Part shown: one piece after another, positions 9,008 to 18,097 of the stretch
Position numbering within the stretch: position 1 is the stretch's first letter
Layout of the letters: every line of letters starts with the position of its first letter
Assembly (NCBI GenBank): GCA_903858935.1
Contig: CAIOKO010000111.1
Location: 1 to 64,000 of the forward strand
Length of the DNA stretch: 64,000 nucleotides
Direction: 5' to 3'
Source of the DNA: an uncultured Schlesneria sp.
Lineage (GTDB): Bacteria; Planctomycetota; Planctomycetia; Planctomycetales; Planctomycetaceae
The notes under the pieces: model-generated
What the model was told of the DNA's origin: nothing
Database searches by the model: none
The model's input: the letters and a program-made list of their open reading frames with translations, nothing else
Made by a program: the position numbers and the translations under genes

Positions 9008-9418
9008 CTAACCCCCAGTCCCGCTCGCCTTGTTGTAATCCTGCTCGCGAAAAACGAGCAACGGATCTTTCCCGACAACGAGGTACTTGATCTCGGCTTC
9101 TTCCTTATCCTCTTCCAGTTTCATCTTGACCAGAAAGATTTTCGGACCATCGGAAGGAACCTCGTCGAGAATCTCATAAGATTCGAGCTTTTTACCATTT
9201 TGCCATCGAGCGTCGAAGACATTGACAGGAACAGTGAAGTCCTCCACCGGTCCATGTTTGGCGCCAGACTTCCAATGTCCCAATGCCGCTTCCAGAGCGC
9301 CCCGCGCCATATTCGCTTGCGGAATATACTTTTTCTCTGGCGGACCACCGCAGCCGATAAACAGGCCGAGAATGACCATCAATGGAATAACTCGTGACAG
9401 GTTTTGTTTCTCAGGCAT
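9008..9418 (-). CDS. Small lipoprotein A, paralogue of the one at 15535
   Basis: 136 residues from ATG 9418 (AGAGTGGA upstream; the longer frame adds eight residues). The leader RVIPLMVILGLFIGC ends in a lipobox (LFIGC). The mature part carries YIPQANMARGALEAALGHWK, then SYEIL-type ESYEILDEVP, then KYLVVGKDPLLVFREQDY. The same three blocks appear in the protein at 15535-16005 (SYEILGEVP, RYIVVGIDPLWVFRQEDY). The family is unknown to me. One copy lies on each side of the CusA/CusB genes, suggesting a part in the same envelope process, perhaps metal handling or assembly. It is separated from cusA by inverted-repeat element A, so it may be transcribed separately. Confidence 0.8.
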   Translation of the reverse strand: MPEKQNLSRVIPLMVILGLFIGCGGPPEKKYIPQANMARGALEAALGHWKSGAKHGPVEDFTVPVNVFDARWQNGKKLESYEILDEVPSDGPKIFLVKMKLEEDKEEAEIKYLVVGKDPLLVFREQDYNKASGTGG

Positions 9419-9529
9419 AAAAGATCCACTCTTTCGTTTCAAAGCGTACTTGATTCAATTCCGATGCTTAGGCTGAATTCTCGACAATCGTTAAGAGCTT
9501 ACATTCCAGGGAGGCTATGTCCCTTTTAA

Positions 9530-9740
9530 TGCAGCCATCATCGCTCCGCGAGATGAGCATTGTTCGAGAATTCGTTAAATTAAAATGTGACTGTTTTCAA
9601 AAAGACGAATTTAAATGATGTATTTGTTACGATGCTACGGCAACGTTTGAATCGTTTCCGACGTATGCTCACAACGCGGAGCGATGATGGCTACTTTGGT
9701 AGAAATCTTGAAACCAGATTCATTGGGTCTAGTTTCAAAC
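9530..9740. repeat. Inverted-repeat element A (second copy at 19917)
   Basis: The left arm AGCCATCATCGCTCCGCG (9533-9550, continuing to 9559) is answered by the right arm 9666-9692 (...CGCGGAGCGATGATGGCT). The right flank ends in a hairpin with stem TTGAAACCAGA / TCTAGTTTCAA (9708-9738, one mismatch). The block 9613-9735 aligns with 20003-20125 over about 120 bp. Element A lies between the stop of cusA (9751) and lipoprotein A, where a transcription terminator would be expected. No protein is encoded; it could be a mobile palindromic unit adopted as a terminator. Confidence 0.85.
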
Positions 9741-9750
9741 TCGACGGAGT

Positions 9751-12700
9751 CTAATCTTGACGACGTTCAATGTCCTCAATTGAAGAGAAGGGTCTTTTTT
9801 CGTTGAAACTTTCGGCATTGCCCGGATTCCGATCTTGTGTTGAAACTGAATGTCGACTGAGCCAGCGGCGACGGCGGATACGATAGAACAGTACTGGCAA
9901 CAGCAGATCTATTACTTCGTCCGCAATAAGAATTCCGCCAAGGACCGGTGCCGCCATGGGCCGGATGACCTCCGCACCAATTCCATCGCTCCAAAGCATG
10001 GGAGCCAATCCGAGAATTGTCGTTGCTTCGGTCAGAAGTTTTGGGCGGAGCCGGTGGACTGCACCATTGAGGACGGCCTGTTTCAGTTCGGGAAGAGTCA
10101 TCCGTTCAAGTCCACCTGCCAGATCGACCGCCTCCCTCAAGTACACCAACATCACGATTCCCGTTGCCGCAGCCATTCCGAAACAGGCAATATATCCGAC
10201 GCCCACTGCCACGGAGAATTTGTAGCCCAGAATCCACTGGCAGATCAGACCACCGGCAAGGGCACCGGGTGCCGACAGCAACATCAGCGCTGCGTCAGTC
10301 CAATCCCGATAGGTACAATACAACATCGCGAAGATGATCAGCAGAACGATCGGTATCAGGAATAACAGCGAACTTCTGGTTCGTTCCGCATGCTCGAACT
10401 GGCCCGTCCATTCGACGAAGACACCAGATGGCAATGAGACCTGCCTGGCGACAACAGCGCGAGCTTCATTAACAAATTCGAACGGGCTGCGTTCGCGAAC
10501 GTTCATCCTCACATAATTTCGCAGCCAGCCATTTTCACTTTTAATCGTCGCTGGCCCTTCGGTGACCTGAATGTCGGCGACGGCTCCCAATGGAACCGTA
10601 TTTGAATCTGACAAGCTGCTGATCTGGTGACCATTCGAATTTGTATTTGCCCATCTATGTGACAGATGGCCGGTCTTATCATCTATCCAGGATAGAGTGA
10701 CGTTTTTGCGGCATGGGACGGGCAGATATCTCAACGATTCTTCATCTTGCTCAACAGACGGTGAACTTGTCTGCAGACGGACTGCAATTCGTTCACGTCC
10801 ATCCAGAATATGATCGACGATTCGACCCGACAGTGCCGTATCAAGGACTGCCTGAAGATCGGGAAGACTGACACCATGCTCTGCGGCTCGTGCAAGGTCG
10901 GGTGTGACGAAAATCAACCCCTTGCCTCGAATGGGGTCAGCGACCACGTCACCAGCTCCCGAGAGGTCCTTTAAAACCAGCGCGATCTGTTCCGAGACGC
11001 GAACGACATCATTCAGATTTCGTCCAAGAACGCGTACTCCCACTTCGGCATTGATCCCCGTGGTCAGCATGTCGACCCGATTCTGAATCGGCCGCGTCCA
11101 GACGTTGGTCCATCCCGGCATCTTTAAAGCCCGATCCATTTCTCCCTCAAACGCAGTCAGGCTGGCTGCGTCATGTTGCCAAAGAAGCAGCGACCGTGAA
11201 AACTCGTCAGAAAGACGACGACAGATCGAATCAAATCGGGGATGCGGATCGATCAACGGAAGCACAGACAGCGAAGGTAATCCATGGTGTGTTTCATCGT
11301 CATGAGATTGCAGCAGGGTACTTCGAGACTTCATGATCTGCGAGTACCTCTCGACGAGTGCATCGTCAGTGAACTTTCCCATGGAAAAGCATTCGTCGGC
11401 AACCAATCTTAACCACGTTGGTGCCGTTCGCTGGTGAAGCGTTCTGTCTAAATTGAAAACATGTTGATGCCAATATCGAGAATGTTCACGTTGTACCACA
11501 GCCAGGACCCGCGTCTTGCTAGTTGATTGTTCCAGTCCGAACGCCGCGCCGATCGTGACCATGAATTCAAGCGATGAACCCACGAAAGACACTTTCTTTG
11601 CATTTTCATCATGTAAAAGCTGATGATGTTCCAGCGACTCCAGAACCAATGGCCAGAGCCTGGAAATGGACTCCATTGATGGTGACTGGGCTAATTCTCG
11701 TGTCTCCAACATGGGTATTTCCGTGAGAACCACCGTGACATCCGCCGGTGATAACGTACGAGTCAATTGTCCGCTTGCCTTCAATTGCTGCCCGATTTGT
11801 TCGATCAGAACTCGACAAAGATCCTGCTGCAGTTGATGACAAAAAACGTTTGTCAGCTGAAATGCCGCCTCACGCTGAATTGCATCGAAACGAAACTGAA
11901 CCGCGTCAATAATCGTCTTCATTTCCTCGGGAGAAACGGCTTCAGCGAGCTTTGCTTCGCCCAGTTCATGGACCATTTGCTCCGTCATTCGCCCGGCATC
12001 GGCACGCAAGAGGCGGCGTTTTGGCCACATTTCGCGAGGTCGGAATTCGACCATCGTTTCGATCATGTCGAGCGGCGCGGGATCAAAAGGAGTTTCCGCT
12101 CGACCCGCTTTTCCAGTGACCATCGCCACCTCGGGAAATCGGCAAAGAACCATATTCCGGGCCTTCAAATCATCTGCAGACTGAGTGATCGATGCACGGG
12201 GAATGGTAATTGGCATATCCATCACCATTCCTTCGTCGAGCGGGATCCGCATCTCAATCCCCAGCGGTTTCATCAAGTTCTGGCCGATGATCGCCATCAC
12301 GATTAACGCGACGGCATTTCTCATCGCTCGCCAATTCGCGCCTGACGACACCGCTTCCCAAAGGATTAGTGTGAGGGACCCGAATAAGACCGATCGAAAG
12401 ACGAAGTCATTCCCCAGTGGAATCGATGCGAGCACCAGAGTCATACTCATAAAATAGATGAGGGGACCGGGTCGATCCATCAGCCATGAGAGCATCGGCC
12501 GATAGACACCGATGACACTTCGCACGATCGCACTGTCAGATTCATCTTTGATTCGTCCACGTACGAGAAATGTGCAGAGAGCCGGCACAAGCGTTACCGC
12601 CAGAAAGGCGACTGAAATGAGTGCAAGCGACTTTGTCAAAGCTAAGGGGCGATACATGCGGCCATCGATTCCACCAAGAGCAAACACTGGTGTAAATGAC

Positions 12701-14079
12701 ACAAGCATGACAAGAACAGAACAAAACACGGGCCAACCAACAGTCTGACAGGCTGCTGCGATCGTGTCTGTTACATCGCCCTGAACCGGATCGTCACCGA
12801 ATCTTAATCGCAATCGATGCATCACGTTTTCCGTCATGACGATCGACGAATCGACAAGCACTCCGATCGAGATCACGATCCCCGCAAGCGACATGATATT
12901 GGTCTGGACGTCGATCACGCCGGTCGTGCGCAACAACCACATGCAGAGAAATGTTCCGAGCACCGAGAGTGGAAGTGTCAGAGCAATGACGACCCAGGCT
13001 CGAAAGTGACGTAGAACAACCAGCACGCAAATGCCTGCAACAAGAATCGCTTCGATCAACGCTCGCGTCACCGTCCTGACCGCACCAAGAATTAACGGCG
13101 TCCGATCATAACAGGGGATAATTCTTACATCTTTGGGCAGGCCTCGGGCGACTTCCTGCAGTCTCGCTCGGACCTGTCGCGTCACCTCCAGGGGGTTGTG
13201 CCCATAGCGCAAATGGACGATCCCCGCGACAACTTCATTTCCGTCCTTTTCAAACATCCCTCGCCGAATAGCTGGCCCCCAGGCCACTTTGGCAACATCT
13301 TTCAGTGGCAGGCTCCCTCCGGCAGGGAGTGGAATGAGCCGCTGCTCCCACGAGCTGATCTGATTCGAACGTTCATTGTCGGAATGAAATTGAACAACGA
13401 ATTCGGCATTTCCCTTATGAACGACGTGGCCACCGACATTCGAAGTGGATCGCGATAGCTCGTCGTAAAGGTTTAGCACTGTCAGGCCGTATGCTGCCAA
13501 CAACCCTGAATCAACCTGGATTTTCAGTTCAGCGACAAAACCACCGACACTGGCAACTTCAGCAACTCCGGCGACAGACCTTAATTGAGGAGCAATCGTC
13601 CAATCTTGTAATCGGCGAAGCTCGGTCAGATCATGTCCGACACCTTCGACGGTGTACCAGTAGATCTGGCCCGTCGGAATACCATCAGCAGCCAGTCGTG
13701 GAATCACTCCTTCAGGCAGTCGAACCTCAGTTGAGGTCAGTCGTTCCTGGACCTTTTGCCGAGCCGCTCCGAAGGAAATATAGTCCTCGAAAATGACATG
13801 GAGCATCGAATAGCCCATGTCGCTCGAACCACGAACGACACGCACTCCATCAAGCCCCTGCAATTGCAGCGACAGTGGATACGTCACGTGATCTTCGACT
13901 TCCTGCGGCCCATGCCCTGGCCAGCTGGTGAAGACGATCACTTGATTTTCAGACAAGTCAGGCACGGCGTCCATCGGTGTGTGAACGGCAGCGTAGATTC
14001 CGGTCAACGCACAAACGATCGCAGCGAGAACCACGACTGTTCGGTATTGAATCGAGAACTTGATCAGGCCGGAAATCAT
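9751..14079 (-). CDS. cusA: Heavy-metal RND efflux pump, CusA/CzcA family, with large insertion
   Basis: 1442 residues; CusA/CzcA proteins are usually about 1030-1060. It drives proton-coupled export of metal cations across the envelope. Family signatures: DAVPDLSENQVIVFTSWPG (38-56), the TM4 relay residues D410 and E417 (VLVDSSIVMTEN), LDEGMVMDMP (614-623), AETPFDPAPL (661-670) and NRVDMLTTGIN (1000-1010). Two departures are visible. Between the post-TM7 region and LDEG there are about 50 extra, mostly hydrophobic residues (about 540-600). Between the end of the RPREMW segment (about 686) and the resumption of the family at about 985 there are about 290 extra residues, partly helical and histidine-containing. 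The adaptor gene is 135 bp upstream. No outer-membrane factor gene is present. The metal cannot be read from sequence; the pump could be copper/silver or cobalt/zinc/cadmium type. Confidence 0.93.
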   Translation of the reverse strand: MISGLIKFSIQYRTVVVLAAIVCALTGIYAAVHTPMDAVPDLSENQVIVFTSWPGHGPQEVEDHVTYPLSLQLQGLDGVRVVRGSSDMGYSMLHVIFEDYISFGAARQKVQERLTSTEVRLPEGVIPRLAADGIPTGQIYWYTVEGVGHDLTELRRLQDWTIAPQLRSVAGVAEVASVGGFVAELKIQVDSGLLAAYGLTVLNLYDELSRSTSNVGGHVVHKGNAEFVVQFHSDNERSNQISSWEQRLIPLPAGGSLPLKDVAKVAWGPAIRRGMFEKDGNEVVAGIVHLRYGHNPLEVTRQVRARLQEVARGLPKDVRIIPCYDRTPLILGAVRTVTRALIEAILVAGICVLVVLRHFRAWVVIALTLPLSVLGTFLCMWLLRTTGVIDVQTNIMSLAGIVISIGVLVDSSIVMTENVMHRLRLRFGDDPVQGDVTDTIAAACQTVGWPVFCSVLVMLVSFTPVFALGGIDGRMYRPLALTKSLALISVAFLAVTLVPALCTFLVRGRIKDESDSAIVRSVIGVYRPMLSWLMDRPGPLIYFMSMTLVLASIPLGNDFVFRSVLFGSLTLILWEAVSSGANWRAMRNAVALIVMAIIGQNLMKPLGIEMRIPLDEGMVMDMPITIPRASITQSADDLKARNMVLCRFPEVAMVTGKAGRAETPFDPAPLDMIETMVEFRPREMWPKRRLLRADAGRMTEQMVHELGEAKLAEAVSPEEMKTIIDAVQFRFDAIQREAAFQLTNVFCHQLQQDLCRVLIEQIGQQLKASGQLTRTLSPADVTVVLTEIPMLETRELAQSPSMESISRLWPLVLESLEHHQLLHDENAKKVSFVGSSLEFMVTIGAAFGLEQSTSKTRVLAVVQREHSRYWHQHVFNLDRTLHQRTAPTWLRLVADECFSMGKFTDDALVERYSQIMKSRSTLLQSHDDETHHGLPSLSVLPLIDPHPRFDSICRRLSDEFSRSLLLWQHDAASLTAFEGEMDRALKMPGWTNVWTRPIQNRVDMLTTGINAEVGVRVLGRNLNDVVRVSEQIALVLKDLSGAGDVVADPIRGKGLIFVTPDLARAAEHGVSLPDLQAVLDTALSGRIVDHILDGRERIAVRLQTSSPSVEQDEESLRYLPVPCRKNVTLSWIDDKTGHLSHRWANTNSNGHQISSLSDSNTVPLGAVADIQVTEGPATIKSENGWLRNYVRMNVRERSPFEFVNEARAVVARQVSLPSGVFVEWTGQFEHAERTRSSLLFLIPIVLLIIFAMLYCTYRDWTDAALMLLSAPGALAGGLICQWILGYKFSVAVGVGYIACFGMAAATGIVMLVYLREAVDLAGGLERMTLPELKQAVLNGAVHRLRPKLLTEATTILGLAPMLWSDGIGAEVIRPMAAPVLGGILIADEVIDLLLPVLFYRIRRRRWLSRHSVSTQDRNPGNAESFNEKRPFSSIEDIERRQD

Positions 14080-14213
14080 TGGAACCCGTGAACCTTACTT
14101 AGTGCTGACAACAAACAGGAAGCGACCTTGCCTTGTCTCGTTTTCATTACACACACGAACATTAACTCGTGTTCGGGCGAAGCGCCGAATATAAATTCTC
14201 GGCTTAATACAAA

Positions 14214-15449
14214 TTACCTTGCCCCAAGCCTTGCGAGGTACTTTTCGGGATCGTCCCTTAATCTTTGAGTACAACCGGCACAGCAGACGAAGATTTTCTT
14301 CCCGGAAACCATGACCGGAACGGGACCACCCATCGAATCTAATGAGAGTTCGGTCACAGGACAGATCCGTTGTTTGTCGACAAGCGTCTGTTCCTCACGC
14401 GACAACTGGTGCTTCGCCGTATTTCTCTTTGTTACGGGTAAAACCGACTCATTCGACGCAGCCGGCACCAACGGTTTCGACTTCGGCTCATTCTGGTTCG
14501 CACCAAAATAACCCGCAGCGAGCCCTGGGTTCAGCCGCGTCTCGGCGTCGATCAGAAACGCGCCAGCTGTGGCGACATGTTGGCCAGCCTTCAACCCATT
14601 GGTGACGGGATAATAACCACCACAACGTTTTCCCAGCTCGACGGCGACTCCGTCGAACAGACCGGGCATTGTTTCCACGTAGACCAGTCGTTCTCGACCA
14701 CGATCAACGACAGCAGACTCAGGAACGGCGAGTACCTGAGCTTCGCCACCTGCAGCAAGCGAAACCGTCGCTTTTGCAATATCCCCAGCCGAAAACTTCC
14801 CTGAATTATCCATTGCGAATCGAATTTGATGATGCCCATCAACAACTTCGAGAAGCGCGGTTGCAGAAGCCTGCTCATGTCTGGAGACGAGTTGGACATC
14901 TGCCGTATTCGTTGCTGAAAAGAGCAAAGCATCGGACTCAGCAATTGTCGCGTGAAATCCAAGTGCGCCCTCGTTCGTCTGTCGTAAAACACCCGTAAAT
15001 GTTTGCTCAAGTTTCAGCGTTCGAGGCTCGACCAGGGACGTTCTGATCCCCGCCAGTTGAATTCGATACGGAGAAAGCTGCATCCGAGCGATCACCCCTT
15101 CGGGCAGCATCTGAGCTTCCATTTTCTTGCGAGGAACAAGATCCATATTGCAGATCGGACAAATTGCGGGCCAGACCGAGACGACACCTGCGTCCATTGG
15201 ACAAAAGTATTCGTGCGAACTCGATACGGCACCACTTGCATGACGGTGTCCGGCCCATATCCATCGATCCCACGCACCTCGTATCAGCGGCCATTGACTG
15301 GCGACCAGGCCAGCAATCGCGACGACCAGGAAGAAACGTAGTCGTACCCGGGCCACTTCAATCCACCAGGGCAGATTGCTTAGAGCGGCAACCGACGGCA
15401 CGTCATTCTTGCTGTCGGTTGCCGTGGAACTCGATTGATCTGACGACAT
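14214..15449 (-). CDS. cusB: CusB-like RND adaptor with N-terminal HMBD and C-terminal YHS-like metal domain
   Basis: 411 residues from ATG 15449 (AAGGA about 10 nt upstream). After a cytoplasmic tail, one membrane segment (FFLVVAIAGLVA) anchors it. Residues about 81-103 are a heavy-metal-binding domain (YFCPMD, CPICNMDLVP). Residues about 110-290 hold the beta-rich adaptor part (TFTGVL, VLAVPESAVVDRGRERLVYV, GLKAGQHVATAGAFLIDAE). The usual lipoyl/alpha-helical hairpin block seems absent: TFTGVLRQTNEG runs straight into beta-barrel-like sequence. The C-terminus (about 363-411) is a YHS/TRASH-like domain (CPVTEL, FVCCAGCTQRL). It would hand metal to the pump encoded just downstream. The call as RND adaptor is firm; the missing hairpin is inference by eye. 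Confidence 0.85.
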   Translation of the reverse strand: MSSDQSSSTATDSKNDVPSVAALSNLPWWIEVARVRLRFFLVVAIAGLVASQWPLIRGAWDRWIWAGHRHASGAVSSSHEYFCPMDAGVVSVWPAICPICNMDLVPRKKMEAQMLPEGVIARMQLSPYRIQLAGIRTSLVEPRTLKLEQTFTGVLRQTNEGALGFHATIAESDALLFSATNTADVQLVSRHEQASATALLEVVDGHHQIRFAMDNSGKFSAGDIAKATVSLAAGGEAQVLAVPESAVVDRGRERLVYVETMPGLFDGVAVELGKRCGGYYPVTNGLKAGQHVATAGAFLIDAETRLNPGLAAGYFGANQNEPKSKPLVPAASNESVLPVTKRNTAKHQLSREEQTLVDKQRICPVTELSLDSMGGPVPVMVSGKKIFVCCAGCTQRLRDDPEKYLARLGAR

Positions 15450-15534
15450 GAAGCAAATCCTTGCCGAACATATGACACTCAGCAGCATGAATTCATGAGG
15501 GAAGGGGAGTCAGCCCACTCATTATCCGTCTCAT

Positions 15535-16005
15535 TTACTCGCCTGTCGGGGTATCCTTTTTCTTCTCTTCCATCGGGTGCTCCCAATGCGACAGCAGATC
15601 GTAATCCTCCTGGCGAAAGACCCAGAGAGGATCAATCCCGACGACGATGTACCGTAGTCGCTCGGTGGTTTCCGAGCCGTTCAGTTTCGCTTTCACAGCA
15701 AAACATCGCGGTGCATTTCCAGGAACTTCACCCAGGATCTCATAACTGATGACCTGCTGACCCGGTTGACGATGCGAGTCAACCACATGAACGGCAGGCT
15801 TCTTAACCCCCTGGACAAGGCCAACCGGCTCACCTTTTTTCCACGCTTCCATTCCGGCCTTCACGGCAGATTCGGCAACCGTCACCGATGGAATGAATTG
15901 GGAACTTCGATCAAACTCGCCGCAGCCACATGAGTTTAAGCAAGTGACGAGCAGCGCAACTCGAAAGGAAAGTCCACGGTGAATGGGATCGCAAGCAACT
16001 GTCAT
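15535..16005 (-). CDS. Small lipoprotein B, paralogue of the one at 9008
   Basis: 156 residues from ATG 16005, preferred over the longer start at 16026 because GTGGA lies 7 nt upstream and the leader is then compact. The lipobox is near LVTCLNSC. Shared blocks with lipoprotein A: FIPSVTVAESAVKAGMEAWK, SYEILGEVP and RYIVVGIDPLWVFRQEDYD. The C-terminus is charged (EEKKKDTPTGE). It sits 22 bp after the DUF1559 gene and about 85 bp before cusB on the same strand, so it is probably in one transcript with the efflux genes. The function is unknown. Confidence 0.8.
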   Translation of the reverse strand: MTVACDPIHRGLSFRVALLVTCLNSCGCGEFDRSSQFIPSVTVAESAVKAGMEAWKKGEPVGLVQGVKKPAVHVVDSHRQPGQQVISYEILGEVPGNAPRCFAVKAKLNGSETTERLRYIVVGIDPLWVFRQEDYDLLSHWEHPMEEKKKDTPTGE

Positions 16006-16027
16006 TAAGGAATCCACAATTGCCATT

Positions 16028-17065
16028 TCAGAATGGCGAGTTCACTGTTTCACTTCCTGCCCGGGTACCCAACGCCCGCCAGACAGTCAGGTCGACGTTG
16101 TCGCTGACAAAGTGCACAGCTCCATCACCTGTCATGCAGTGAACGCCGCCGACGTGTCGGCTCGCCGCCGAAACTTGCATGGCCATGTTCGTCATCGTCC
16201 CGGGAAAACCTGTTCCGGCACAGCTCTTCGAATTCGGTACCGCAACGTGATTGTAAAGTGAGCAACAGTTCTCACCCATGACCCAACTGTAGCCCCATTT
16301 ACTTGTTAAAGGGGTTGCTGTTGCAGCGTTAAGTGCCTGGCATGCCTGGTATGTTGTATCAAGCGAGGTTTGATGCGGTATGACGAATAAGTCGGCCTTC
16401 GGATCAGGAATGCCATGCCCTCGAATCTTTTCACTGAAGAAACACGTTGAGCTGGAGCCATCCGTGATGTCTCGCATCCGGCATTGACTTAAATAGTAAA
16501 AGACTCCGGTCTGAACTTCGCTGGGCGAATTGTCTGTGCTTGCGCCCGGTTGGTCACTCCGATCGCAAAGCCAGCCCCCCTGGTTTGCGGCGTAATTATT
16601 CTGACCAGTCCAGGCATCATTGACGGCCGAGTCTGACGGACAAATGAATAATGGGATGACCGTACGACACTGGGCCGAGTTTATTCCCGTAGGACTGCTG
16701 TAGGCCGGCATAAAGGCAATCACGCCCCCCATTCCCGGAGTTTCGGGGGGAGCACTAAAGTTGATTGAGTTATACAGCGGTGCCTGATCGATGTACGGCA
16801 GGATCATTGCATGTTGCGACCAACGTGCGTACGCCGCAGCTCCCGTATAGCTGGCACCTTTTCCGAACGGAAAAACGGTAAAAGCCTCGTGGTAGTTATG
16901 CAGGGCAAGCGCAAGCTGTTTGATGTTGCTTTTGCACTGCGTCCTTCGAGCCGCTTCTCGGGCTTGCTGCACGGCGGGAAGCAACAACGCAATCAAGACC
17001 GCAATAATCGCGATCACTACCAAAAGCTCGATTAAGGTAAAACCCCGCGAACGCGTACGGTTCAT
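16028..17065 (-). CDS. DUF1559 pseudopilin-like exported protein
   Basis: 345 residues from ATG 17065 (GGAG 8 nt upstream). The N-terminus has the prepilin-type motif SRGFTLIELLVVIAIIAVLI followed by LLLPAVQQAREAARR, the hallmark of the DUF1559 family that is greatly expanded in Planctomycetes. The C-terminal H-x9-DG-like end is present (HVGGVHCMTGDGAVHFVSD). Cysteines are numerous. The protein should be inserted by the prepilin peptidase/type II-like route and exposed outside the inner membrane. It is first in the row leading to lipoprotein B, cusB and cusA, suggesting it belongs with the efflux module. The precise role of DUF1559 proteins is unknown. Confidence 0.92.
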   Translation of the reverse strand: MNRTRSRGFTLIELLVVIAIIAVLIALLLPAVQQAREAARRTQCKSNIKQLALALHNYHEAFTVFPFGKGASYTGAAAYARWSQHAMILPYIDQAPLYNSINFSAPPETPGMGGVIAFMPAYSSPTGINSAQCRTVIPLFICPSDSAVNDAWTGQNNYAANQGGWLCDRSDQPGASTDNSPSEVQTGVFYYLSQCRMRDITDGSSSTCFFSEKIRGHGIPDPKADLFVIPHQTSLDTTYQACQALNAATATPLTSKWGYSWVMGENCCSLYNHVAVPNSKSCAGTGFPGTMTNMAMQVSAASRHVGGVHCMTGDGAVHFVSDNVDLTVWRALGTRAGSETVNSPF

Positions 17066-17638
17066 GGCGAAACTCCATTTATCAAAAAGGGAAATCAACG
17101 TCCGACTGAAATCGGGAAAAAACTGAACTTAAATCACAATCTTTCAGTTCGGCTCCGTTCGATTCTATTCAGAACGGACTTATTCTTCGATACGAACTGA
17201 CCTTGATTTGGCGTCGTAACCAAATGTTGCCTGTTGATTGAGCTTTCGGCGACATTGTGCGCGGCGGGGACTAGCAGAGAAATCATCACCGCCGTTAATA
17301 GAGAAACGCAAGAAATCTCGAACAAGATCGAGTTATGGGGTGCGGGGTTGGTGGAATACATCATGAAATTCCCATTCGGTAAACGTGAAAAGCCAGAAGG
17401 ATTAGTCATGGAAACGATGCATGAACGTCAAATGGCAATTCGACATCCAAGTCGTTGACCGGGAAGCTTGTCGCATGAATTCTCAATTGAGTGGGATGGC
17501 ATCTCACTGCCGTTTCCCGAATTGAGAACTTCTACAACGGGTTCATCCCATACGAATTTCGCGAAGTCACCAGGACTGCAAAGGCGGCAGTCGGACCTGC
17601 GTTCAATTCGCAGGAGCCTCGCATGCAAACTCCAACCA
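17066..17638. other. Gene-poor stretch between the DUF1559 gene and the Cys-containing exported protein
   Basis: 573 bp. A weak minus-strand frame at 17134-17409 (91 codons, one hydrophobic stretch ISCVSLLTAVMISLLVPA) lacks a visible ribosome-binding site and a recognisable family, so I do not call it. A compound hairpin with outer arms TCTCAATT / AATTGAGA and an inner near-perfect stem lies at about 17479-17527, downstream of the minus-strand gene at 17639, and could end its transcript. The promoter of the efflux row should be here. Confidence 0.4.
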
Positions 17639-18097
17639 TCAGGCTTTTGGCGGACGTTCCAGCCGAAAAGGAACCTCAGGCAAAACGATCGCTTCAGCAG
17701 AGTGAACCCTATAGGAAGCTTGCTCTGGAGCGTTTATCGAAAGGCTGGCGAACCAGACCCAATGATCTTGAAAATCAACCGATACAATTGGCGTTGATAG
17801 GGGTACCTGCACCGGACCACCATGACATGACGGACCGCGACACGGCAAGCGGAGTGGAATTCGCGGAGTTGTGGAATCCTGTTCGGCAGGATTTCCCGCT
17901 GCCCGCAGATCAACAGAGTGATGGTGCGAAAGATAGTCACCGCATGTGGCGTGCGCCTTCGATGAACCGAGCGCGAAAAAAAACAGGACGATAACGAGCG
18001 GCAACAGCGCTGCTGAATTTCGTCGAATAAGACGAATTCCTGCCTGTTCATGACTCGTTAAGGTTGGTTTCAAAAACATCTCCAGAAATGACGACAC
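17639..18097 (-). CDS. Exported Cys-containing hypothetical protein
   Basis: 152 residues, GTG start. A strong signal peptide (LLPLVIVLFFFALGSSKAHA) is followed by the mature N-terminus TCGDYLSHHHS. A CRGPSCHGG motif lies about residue 87. The cysteine pair and histidine-rich start would suit metal binding, and the gene lies upstream of the metal-efflux row on the same strand. I do not recognise a named family, though short exported proteins beginning with a CGDYL-like motif occur in planctomycetes. Metal binding is inference only. Confidence 0.6.
   Translation of the reverse strand: MSSFLEMFLKPTLTSHEQAGIRLIRRNSAALLPLVIVLFFFALGSSKAHATCGDYLSHHHSVDLRAAGNPAEQDSTTPRIPLRLPCRGPSCHGGPVQVPLSTPIVSVDFQDHWVWFASLSINAPEQASYRVHSAEAIVLPEVPFRLERPPKA

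Noticed and set aside
17134-17409. Minus-strand 91-codon frame with one hydrophobic segment
   Set aside because: No ribosome-binding site, no family resemblance and no conserved spacing with neighbours; left as uncalled.
17491-17994. Plus-strand 167-codon frame
   Set aside because: Largely opposite the exported Cys-containing gene, whose signal peptide makes it the better candidate; the plus-strand translation shows no domain.
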